DNA of 5,479 nt from Planctomycetota bacterium (GTDB taxonomy: Bacteria; Planctomycetota; UBA11346): contig JAHEDF010000299.1 in the NCBI GenBank assembly GCA_024641365.1, positions 1 through 5,479 on the forward strand, read 5' to 3'. A program made the translations under genes and the position numbers. The notes below the pieces were generated by a model. That model saw only the letters and a program-made list of their open reading frames with translations, had not been told where the DNA came from and ran no database searches. Positions 1 through 5,479 of the stretch are shown piece by piece; the first letter of the stretch is position 1, and each line of letters opens with the position of its first letter.

Positions 1-774
1 TATAATACCGACATGGCATTTGTTTTGGTGCCACCGAATCAGCCAAAGGTGCCGGTCAAGGTGGTGGAATATCCTGAGGAGTCAGATGCGGGCCCATTTC
101 CCGTTCCCGACGATGTGCCGATAGAGGGGTGGCCATTATACTTTCAGCGCAATGGGCAGAAAAATGGCAAGCAGTTGACCTTGGCCGAAGTGCAGCAGCG
201 TCCACCCAAATACGATGGCGACCGCCACGCCATAATTGTTGATCCCACCAACCGCATGCTCTATGAATTTTTCACCTTTGGTAAAACCGCCGACGGTTGG
301 GCTGCCGGACAGGCCTCCCTATTCGATTTAAAAAACAATAAACTCCGCCCCGACGGCTGGACCTCTGCTGACGCAGCAGGCCTACCAATTTTTCCGCTAG
401 TGATTCGCTACGACGAATTAAGACAGGGATTAATAAAACACGCCATGCGCGTCACCGTCCGCCGCTCACGCAAAGCCTATGTCTATCCAGCAACCCACTA
501 CGCTAGCCGCTTAACAGACGACAATTTACCCCGCATGGGCGAACGCTTCCGTCTCAAAGCCGATTTCGACATTACGCCTTTCTCGGCACAGGTACAAACG
601 ATCCTCAAAGGCCTAAAAAAATACGGCATGCTCGTAGCCGACAATGGTATTGAATGGGCTATTTCGTGCACGCCTGATTCGCGCATTCCTGAATTGCATG
701 AGGAATTGCGGCGGGTTAAAGGGTCGGCGTTTGAGGTGGTTGTGGCGCCTCCGGGATATAAGCCACCTCAATAA
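1..774 (+). CDS. Conserved protein of unknown function, C-terminal part (5' end outside window)
   Basis: The reading frame is open from the first base (it starts Y-N-T-D-M-A) to the TAA at 772-774, giving 257 visible residues. The ATG at 13 is probably internal. From memory, proteins of this family carry an upstream stretch ending in a similar NTD motif followed by 'VPxxQPKVPV', so the true start lies to the left. Recognisable family motifs, in order, are QPKVPVK, ESDAGPFPVP, DRHAIIVD (near visible residue 76), LYEFF, GWTSADAAGLPIFP (near 119-132), IRYDEL, HAMRVTV, AYVYPATHYAS, PRMGERFRLKADFDI and KYGMLVADNG. These match a widespread bacterial family that I know only as hypothetical and often predicted to be secreted; no catalytic function is established to my knowledge. 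The invariant Asp, His and Trp positions hint at an enzyme or binding fold, but that is a guess. The gene converges on the sulfatase. No strong terminator is visible after the stop. Confidence 0.85.
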   Translation, partial: YNTDMAFVLVPPNQPKVPVKVVEYPEESDAGPFPVPDDVPIEGWPLYFQRNGQKNGKQLTLAEVQQRPPKYDGDRHAIIVDPTNRMLYEFFTFGKTADGWAAGQASLFDLKNNKLRPDGWTSADAAGLPIFPLVIRYDELRQGLIKHAMRVTVRRSRKAYVYPATHYASRLTDDNLPRMGERFRLKADFDITPFSAQVQTILKGLKKYGMLVADNGIEWAISCTPDSRIPELHEELRRVKGSAFEVVVAPPGYKPPQ

Positions 775-880
775 TATATTTAGATACGAGTGTAAATATT
801 TTATTTGTCGGTTACCAGCCGCCAGTAATAATAAATTTGCATACTATCGGTTCGCGCAATTGGCGCTCTTTAAAGCACAG
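775..880. other. Convergent intergenic gap
   Basis: This 106-bp AT-rich spacer lies between the ends of the first gene and the sulfatase, which face each other. It contains a short GCGC-AATTG-GCGC inverted repeat at 854-866 and a TCTTTAAAG stretch just after it, but no stem followed by a convincing T-run on either strand. A bidirectional terminator would be expected here; none can be shown from the sequence. Confidence 0.5.
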
Positions 881-2302
881 TTATTGTATAGGAGCGCGCG
901 CGGTTTCGAAGCGATTAATCAGCGACGTAACAAGCGCTTCGTTTTCCTTGGCGAGGTCATGCGTTTCGCCGATGTCCGCTTCGAGATCGTAGAGTTCGAA
1001 GGTAAATTCATTCTCTTTAGTTTTCTTACGCACCAATTTCCATTTGCCGCTGCGGAGGGCATCGGTATTGCCCCAGCGAAAATACAAATAGGACCGTTCG
1101 ATTTGTTGGCGGCTCTGCAGCGTTGGGAGAAAACTAATGCCGTTGGTGGGTGTGTTGACCGGAATGTCGGCGAGCTCACAGGCCGTGGGCATGAAATCAT
1201 AGGCGGCAATTTGTTTGCTACTTACCTGGCCTTTGGCGATGTGACCGGGCCAGCGGGCGATCATGGGAACCCGACTTCCGCCTTCATAGATACTGCGCTT
1301 GAAGCCGCGCAGAGGACCCTGGCTATTAAAGAATGTCATATCTTGACCACCTTCACCGGACGGGCCGTTGTCGCTGGTGAAAATCACCAGGGTTTTCTCA
1401 TCGAGATTGAGTTCTTTGAGCAGAGCAAAAATATGGCCGATGGTGCGATCAAGTTTGGTGATCATAGCCGCGTAGGTGGCATTGGGATAATCACAGGCGC
1501 AATAGCCTTTGGTATAGGGCGAGCCATAGGCACCACCGCCGCCGCCTTCTAATTTCTTTTTTTCCGGCCAACCCAATGCCCGATATTCAGCGAGGCCGGG
1601 GTCATCAGCAGGTACCACCAGTTCAGCATGCGGAATGGCAAAGGGGAGATAAAGAAAAAATGTTTTGTTGGCATTGGCACGCAAAAATGTTTCTGCCTCA
1701 GCCGCGAACATATCGTGAACATGCTGGCCTTTGCCCGGTCGGTAGTGTCCGTCCTGACGCACGTCCATATTTTGCTCAATGGTGATGCGTTCGGTATTGC
1801 GATAGAGATACTGCGGGTAGTAGAAATGAGCGTAGCCTTGGCTCTGAAAGCCGAACCAGTGATCGAACCCTTTTTTATTGGGAGCACCCGGATGATCAGG
1901 AGTACCATCCAGTCCCCATTTACCGATCATGCCAGTTGTATAGCCAGCCGCCTGCAAGCGTTGGGCCACGGTAATTTCGTCTGGTAGCAGTTTCGCATTA
2001 CCATTGTCGATGATGCGACAGTGGCCCATGTCCAACCCCAGCATCAGTGAGGCGCGTGATGGTGAACACACCGCCTGACCAGAATAATAATCGGTAAAAC
2101 GCATGCCTTCGCTCGCCATCTGATCGAGGTGCGGAGTTTTGATCTTCGTTTGACCATAACAGCCCAGGTCACCATAACCGAGATCATCGGCCATAATAAA
2201 AATGATATTGGGCTTTTCACTAGCAACCGATGCCGGCAGCGAAACAGCCAGATGAAAAATGGTCACAAAGGCAATTATCAGGGCATGCGTTTTCATAGTC
2301 AT
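881..2302 (-). CDS. Exported type I sulfatase (arylsulfatase A-like, formylglycine-dependent)
   Basis: Predicted to hydrolyse a sulfate ester in the periplasm or outside the cell; the substrate is unknown. The protein has 473 residues, a normal length for the family. Residues 1-28 form a Sec signal peptide: basic K4, hydrophobic core about 7-22, likely cleavage after A27 or S28. Active-site residues visible are the metal ligands D39-D40 (IMADDLGYGD), the C79-S-P-S-R83 motif whose Cys is converted to formylglycine, K128 in GKWG, H225 in AIPHAEL, D311-N312 in TSDNG, and K335 in LRGFKRSIYEGG. The 'GHCRI' and 'GFDHWFGFQSQGYAHFYYP' segments are typical of bacterial arylsulfatases. Where many sulfatases have GKWHLG this one has GKWGLDG, a variant I recall in a large subgroup. 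No maturase is visible, so activation needs an FGE or anSME elsewhere. Translation could also start at Met3 (2296); neither start has a clear Shine-Dalgarno. Family assignment is firm; specificity is not. Confidence 0.95.
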   Translation of the reverse strand: MTMKTHALIIAFVTIFHLAVSLPASVASEKPNIIFIMADDLGYGDLGCYGQTKIKTPHLDQMASEGMRFTDYYSGQAVCSPSRASLMLGLDMGHCRIIDNGNAKLLPDEITVAQRLQAAGYTTGMIGKWGLDGTPDHPGAPNKKGFDHWFGFQSQGYAHFYYPQYLYRNTERITIEQNMDVRQDGHYRPGKGQHVHDMFAAEAETFLRANANKTFFLYLPFAIPHAELVVPADDPGLAEYRALGWPEKKKLEGGGGGAYGSPYTKGYCACDYPNATYAAMITKLDRTIGHIFALLKELNLDEKTLVIFTSDNGPSGEGGQDMTFFNSQGPLRGFKRSIYEGGSRVPMIARWPGHIAKGQVSSKQIAAYDFMPTACELADIPVNTPTNGISFLPTLQSRQQIERSYLYFRWGNTDALRSGKWKLVRKKTKENEFTFELYDLEADIGETHDLAKENEALVTSLINRFETARAPIQ

Positions 2303-2349
2303 ACCGAGGAATCTATCTTAATCGTTTGGTATTCAATAGGAGTTACAGT

Positions 2350-2482
2350 TAGGACTATTTTTTTAGTCGCTCGGCCACCATACATATTGGTAATTATAGG
2401 ACAGGAAAAAATAAATATGTCGGTCGCATCCTGTTGATGCTGTCCTTACCTCATCAAATTGCCTGTACTTTATTTAGTCCTA
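2350..2482. repeat. Nested short inverted repeats with a shared TAGGAC-type core
   Basis: Two inverted repeats are nested almost concentrically. The outer pair is TAGGACTA at 2350-2357 and TAGTCCTA at 2475-2482. The inner pair is AGGACAG at 2398-2404 and CTGTCCT at 2440-2446. A five-base-pair hairpin, GCATC-CTGTT-GATGC, sits inside at 2426-2440. All four arms share AGGAC. They could be operator half-sites or a leader structure upstream of the sulfatase, or simple coincidence in AT-rich DNA. Coordinates and sequences are direct observation; function is inference. Confidence 0.35.
2393..2423 (-). promoter_or_regulatory. Possible sigma-70 promoter for the sulfatase
   Basis: On the minus strand there is a perfect TATAAT (-10) at 2393-2398. 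A weak -35, CCGACA (four of six matches to TTGACA), lies at 2418-2423, separated by a long 19-bp spacer. Transcription would begin near 2386, giving a leader of roughly 85 nt before the sulfatase start. The -10 overlaps one copy of the repeated AGGAC motif described separately. The region is AT-rich, so a chance match is quite possible. Confidence 0.3.
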
Positions 2483-2604
2483 TAGTTATTCCTTTAGTTG
2501 TCTATGGCTTTAGTTGCCGTCTCTTTTCATCGTACTGTTTCTGTCTTATTCTTTGATTACTCTCCAAGAGGAAACAATATGCGAGTCCTGTAATTTTATT
2601 CGTA

Positions 2605-2925
2605 TTATTTATTTGGACGCTGGTAGTCGGGAATCGCTGTTAGATCATAAATATCAATAGTGGCATTTAATTCACCGTTATTGGTTCTGAATAAAAATGA
2701 AATTAACCATACTCATGTTTTATTAAATTTATGACCCGCTGGAATTATCTCAGATAAGGGCACAACAACGTGATGCCACGCCCCATTAGATATTTTGGGA
2801 ATTCGTTTATTAATCAGCGCCTGAAAAGATGCTTCAGGCTGGCTTCCAGAACATCCCAATTGAATTATTACTATATCTGGAGGTTTGTCACCCGCGTAAT
2901 GTGCAACTATAAAATAGCGATATAT
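2605..2925 (-). pseudogene. Remnant of a beta-sandwich carbohydrate-binding-like C-terminal domain
   Basis: Reading the minus strand from 2925 gives a protein-like stretch of 70 codons, an in-frame TGA at 2713-2715, then 35 more codons of similar character ending at TAA 2605-2607. Key segments are AHYAGDKPPDIVIIQLGC, SFQALINKR, NGAWHHVVVPLSEI, IPAGHKFNKT, stop, VWLISFLFRTNNGELNATI and DIYDLTAIPDYQ. The alternating hydrophobic pattern, the LGCSG after a PP-containing strand, the W-x-x-V-x-V-P-L-S strand and the final Asp-Ile strand resemble the ExoP-type galactose-binding-like C-terminal domain of some family 3 glycoside hydrolases. Other carbohydrate-binding beta-sandwich modules are also possible. 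A TAA at 2926-2928 and a TGA at 2983-2985 close the frame upstream. The piece 2929-2982 in the same frame reads FQEKWSEVWHENP and may belong to it, but no catalytic domain is present. No start codon or RBS is seen. I infer a 5'-truncated, stop-interrupted relic; the family assignment is tentative. Confidence 0.5.
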
Positions 2926-2990
2926 TTACCTGTAAACAGGATTCTCATGCCAAACCTCTGACCACTTTTCCTGGAATTGAGTTCATTTTT

Positions 2991-3020
2991 CTGAGACGTT
3001 TTGTCGATCACAACTATAAT
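2991..3020 (+). promoter_or_regulatory. Possible promoter of the phospholipase C gene
   Basis: A perfect TATAAT lies at 3015-3020 with a weak CTGAGA (four of six to TTGACA) at 2991-2996, spaced by 18 bp. A second -10-like GATAAT follows at 3024-3029. Transcription would start near 3027 and leave a leader of about 70 nt before the ATG at 3095. I looked for PHO-box direct repeats, because related PLCs can be phosphate-regulated, and saw none. Confidence 0.35.
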
Positions 3021-3081
3021 TCAGATAATAATTTCTTATCACTTAGGGCGTACTACCACCTACAGATTTTCACCACCGCAT

Positions 3082-3085
3082 AGGA
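3082..3085 (+). promoter_or_regulatory. Shine-Dalgarno site of the phospholipase C gene
   Basis: AGGA lies nine bases before the ATG at 3095, a suitable spacing. An in-frame TAG at 3044-3046 closes the frame upstream and no other start codon intervenes. Together with the Tat signal immediately after the ATG, this supports 3095 as the start. Confidence 0.6.
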
Positions 3086-3094
3086 CCAAAACTA

Positions 3095-5479
3095 ATGGCA
3101 ATTCCTGATATCACTCGTCGCACATGGTTAAAAAGCATGGCTGCCTATGCCAGTACCATGGGATTGTCACCGACATTATTATCCGCTGTTGAACAGGCTT
3201 TGGCCGTAACACCGGACCCAGGCACGACGTTCGCAGATGCTGAACATATTGTTATATTAATGCAAGAAAATCGTTCGTTCGATCATATGTTTGGAACGCT
3301 TAAAGGCGTACGTGGGTTTAATGATCCTCGTTGTTTACGATTACCGAATAAACGCCCTGCATGGCTGCAGGCAGATCATGATGGTCGCTTATATGCTCCA
3401 TTTCACATTGATTTAAGAAATACCAACGCGACATGGATGGGTGGCACGCCACATAATTGGCCAGATCAAGTAGACGCACGCAATGGTGGGCGACATGATA
3501 ATTGGATTCCGGCAAAAACCCGGAAGGGACACATCCCACTCACTATGTGTTACCATACGCGTCAGGATGTCCCTTTTTATTATGCACTTGCTGATGCATT
3601 TACTGTGTGCGATCAATATTTTTGCTCTACTTTAACTGGCACGACACCAAACAGAATACATTTTTGGACCGGAACATGTCGCGTTAAACAAGAAAAAGAT
3701 GCGCAAGCCTACATTTATAATGGCGAAACTGATCGCACTGAAAAGCATAGTTGGATGACATTTCCTGAACGTTTGACTGATGCAAATATATCTTGGAAAA
3801 TTTATCAAAATGAACTTTATTTAAAAACCGGATTAGATAAGGAAGAATTTCCATGGTTATCAAATTACGGCGATAATAGCATTGAATATTTCGCAAATTT
3901 TCGAGCGACCTTAACGCCATCTTACCATCCCAATGTCATTAAAAGTCTAGCTCAAGCAGAGCAAGACCTCGAATCGCTAAACAAAAATAATACGCTATCG
4001 GCTAAAGAACGAGATAAACAAATAAAAAAATTGCAGGGCAGTATAAATTTTTTACGCAAAGAATCTGAGCGCTGTCATCCTGATGTTTTTCAAACATTAT
4101 CGCCTCGTGACAAGAAACTTCATGAACAAGCCTTTGTCACTAATAGAAATGATCCTGATTATCGTAAATTGGCGTCTGTCACCATTCAGGTTGATGGCAA
4201 AGAAAAACAAATTCGCCTGCCAGCAGGCGATATTTTACATCAATTTCGCACTGATGTCGCAAACAATGCTTTACCAGCGGTTTCATGGTTAGTTGCCCCA
4301 GAGAATTTCTCCGACCATCCATCTTCAGCGTGGTTTGGTGCGTGGTATGTATCTGAAGTAATCCGTATTCTTTCTCACAATCCTGCCATTTGGAAGAAAA
4401 CCATCTTTTTATTAACCTATGATGAAAATGATGGTTTCTTTGATCATTGTCCGCCCTTTGTACCGCCACGCATGGATAATCCTGCAACCGGAAAATGCTC
4501 CGCCAGTATAGATGCATCACTTGAATATATTACTCGTGATCGCGTCAGTCCATTTGGTTTGGGCTATCGTGTACCAATGATTATTGCCTCGCCGTGGTCA
4601 CGCGGTGGTTACGTACATTCGGAAGTGAGTGATCACACCTCAACGCTCCAATTTTTAGAGCAATGGGTAGCGCAAAAGTATAAGGTCATTATTCGTGAAA
4701 CAAATATTTCGAGTTGGCGCCGTGCTATGACCAGCAATTTGACCAGCGCTTTCCGTCCATGGAACGGTGAAGCCGTTGATGTGCCTGCTCCATTTGTGGA
4801 GCGCAATGAATGGGCACAAACTATTTACCAAGCTCGCGAAAAACCGCCAGCAGCAGTAGCACCGCTGTCGCAAAGTGATGCAACGGCTATTATCAATGGA
4901 GAAAATAATCGTGCGCGTCCGCAACAAGAACCGGGCACCAAACCGTCATGTGCCTTGCCCTATGACATTGCTGTGGATGGTGGCTTAACGAAGGATAAAA
5001 CCCAGCTCGCAGTTAACTTTTTTGTTTTTAATCACCGCTTTGGTGAACGAACCAGTGGCTGTCCATTTCAGTTACATGCCGCAACTGGTTTGCCACATGA
5101 CAATAAGAATGCCGATCTAGTTATTCGTGATTATGCCGTTGCTCCAGCAGAAACTGTCGAGGACAATATTCCCTTATCCGCGTTTGTTGATGGCAAATAC
5201 GATGTCAGCGTTCGGGGACCAAATGGTTTCTACCGCGAATTACGTGGTGATAAAAATGATCCGGCAATAACTATTACCGTCGCTACGTTTTTTGATAATA
5301 AAGAAAATGCACCTCATCAATTAAGCATTCAGATTTCAACTGCCGTCTCGATGCCAGCTAAAACTATTCAGTACCGTCCCCTCGCTTATGGACACCAAGC
5401 TCAATCACTCACCTGTATTCCTGGAACAAAGCAACAGCTGCTTATTCCGCTTACTGATAGTTTTGGTTGGTATGATTTT
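3095..5479 (+). CDS. Tat-exported phosphocholine-specific phospholipase C (3' end outside window)
   Basis: Predicted to hydrolyse phosphatidylcholine and possibly sphingomyelin outside the cytoplasm, releasing phosphocholine. The frame is open to the right edge (795 codons). A Tat signal opens the protein: T7-R-R-T-W-L-K13, hydrophobic stretch, possible cleavage after A35-L-A37. The phosphoesterase domain follows (about 48-555). It has E58-N59 in MQENRSFDHMFG, LTGTTPNR (181-187) with T183 the likely nucleophile by analogy with plant NPC and PlcH enzymes, VSWLVAPENFSDHP (396-409), and D443-E444 in TYDENDGFFDH as metal ligands. Residues 285-325 are charged and probably a coiled-coil insertion. 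Two DUF756-like beta domains follow, about 619-720 (ends GPNGFYRELRG) and about 727 onward, ending in the family-typical GWYDF. By comparison with the family, perhaps 25-40 residues are missing. The sequence resembles the PlcH/PlcN family in general, and more closely the subgroup with 'LTGTTPNR' and 'GLGYRVP'. It is divergent from the sulfatase, so separately transcribed. Confidence 0.95.
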   Translation, partial: MAIPDITRRTWLKSMAAYASTMGLSPTLLSAVEQALAVTPDPGTTFADAEHIVILMQENRSFDHMFGTLKGVRGFNDPRCLRLPNKRPAWLQADHDGRLYAPFHIDLRNTNATWMGGTPHNWPDQVDARNGGRHDNWIPAKTRKGHIPLTMCYHTRQDVPFYYALADAFTVCDQYFCSTLTGTTPNRIHFWTGTCRVKQEKDAQAYIYNGETDRTEKHSWMTFPERLTDANISWKIYQNELYLKTGLDKEEFPWLSNYGDNSIEYFANFRATLTPSYHPNVIKSLAQAEQDLESLNKNNTLSAKERDKQIKKLQGSINFLRKESERCHPDVFQTLSPRDKKLHEQAFVTNRNDPDYRKLASVTIQVDGKEKQIRLPAGDILHQFRTDVANNALPAVSWLVAPENFSDHPSSAWFGAWYVSEVIRILSHNPAIWKKTIFLLTYDENDGFFDHCPPFVPPRMDNPATGKCSASIDASLEYITRDRVSPFGLGYRVPMIIASPWSRGGYVHSEVSDHTSTLQFLEQWVAQKYKVIIRETNISSWRRAMTSNLTSAFRPWNGEAVDVPAPFVERNEWAQTIYQAREKPPAAVAPLSQSDATAIINGENNRARPQQEPGTKPSCALPYDIAVDGGLTKDKTQLAVNFFVFNHRFGERTSGCPFQLHAATGLPHDNKNADLVIRDYAVAPAETVEDNIPLSAFVDGKYDVSVRGPNGFYRELRGDKNDPAITITVATFFDNKENAPHQLSIQISTAVSMPAKTIQYRPLAYGHQAQSLTCIPGTKQQLLIPLTDSFGWYDF

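Larger units (their letters stand above)
2303..2604. other. Non-coding region upstream of the sulfatase
   Basis: This is roughly 300 bp of AT-rich sequence with no credible gene on either strand. Besides the inverted repeats and possible promoter, it holds a small hairpin GACTA-TTTTTT-TAGTC at 2353-2368. It also has a 9-bp direct repeat CTTTAGTTG at 2492-2500 and 2508-2516 (period 16). Forward-strand open frames entering here from the sulfatase have no family resemblance and are antisense artefacts. Confidence 0.5.

Noticed and set aside
854..875. Possible terminator between the convergent genes
   Set aside because: The GCGC-AATTG-GCGC stem is only four base pairs and is not followed by a real T-run on either strand.
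644..1552. A 302-codon forward open frame opposite the sulfatase
   Set aside because: It lies antisense to the confidently identified sulfatase and overlaps the end of the first gene. Its translation shows no family motifs and no RBS. It is a shadow of a GC-rich gene.
2129..2437. A 102-codon forward open frame across the sulfatase start
   Set aside because: It is half antisense to the sulfatase signal peptide and half AT-rich intergenic, with no recognisable protein features.
2431..2447. PHO-box-like CTGT repeats upstream of the sulfatase
   Set aside because: The CTGT copies are nine bases apart rather than eleven and the flanking bases do not fit the PHO-box consensus.
2492..2516. Direct repeat CTTTAGTTG with 16-bp period
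   Set aside because: Only two 9-bp copies in AT-rich DNA. This is too short and too few for a CRISPR array, iteron set or attachment site.
2713..2715. The in-frame TGA read as a recoded codon (selenocysteine or alternative code)
   Set aside because: No downstream structure of the expected kind was evident, the position is a loop in a non-catalytic domain, and other stops close the frame upstream. Decay is the simpler explanation.
2770..2961. A 63-codon forward open frame in the intergenic region
   Set aside because: It has no homology signature and no Shine-Dalgarno. It runs opposite the minus-strand remnant, which reads far more like protein.

Overview
This 5.5-kb window carries three protein-coding genes, two of them cut by the window edges, plus one decayed gene remnant. 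The PLC has a Tat-type signal peptide with a twin arginine. The sulfatase has a conventional Sec-type signal peptide. Together these suggest a Gram-negative bacterium with a secreted hydrolase repertoire. A gammaproteobacterium (Cellvibrio-like) or a similar polymer/lipid-degrading environmental bacterium would fit, but nothing here fixes the taxon. The first two genes look moderately GC-rich by eye, whereas the central intergenic region and the PLC are visibly richer in A+T.

Layout. Positions 1-774 (+) hold the C-terminal part of a conserved, uncharacterised protein family; the gene enters from the left edge. After a 106-bp convergent gap, 881-2302 (-) encodes a complete exported type I (formylglycine-dependent) sulfatase of the arylsulfatase A-like class. 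Positions 2303-3094 (about 790 bp) contain no intact gene. The part next to the sulfatase holds short inverted repeats and a possible promoter. The part from 2605 to about 2925 reads on the minus strand as the C-terminal end of a beta-sandwich, carbohydrate-binding-like domain. It is interrupted by a stop codon, so it is most likely a pseudogene. From 3095 (+) to the right edge runs a Tat-exported, phosphocholine-specific phospholipase C, missing only its last few dozen residues.

How the genes relate. The sulfatase and PLC are divergently oriented and not in one operon. Both are members of the alkaline phosphatase superfamily and both are predicted to work outside the cytoplasm, one removing sulfate and the other cleaving phosphocholine-type lipid headgroups. 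A scavenging role is plausible but is inference. I found no RNA gene, CRISPR array, transposase or recognisable defence system. The most notable items are the remnant at 2605-2925, the nested inverted repeats upstream of the sulfatase, and the uncharacterised family of the first gene.
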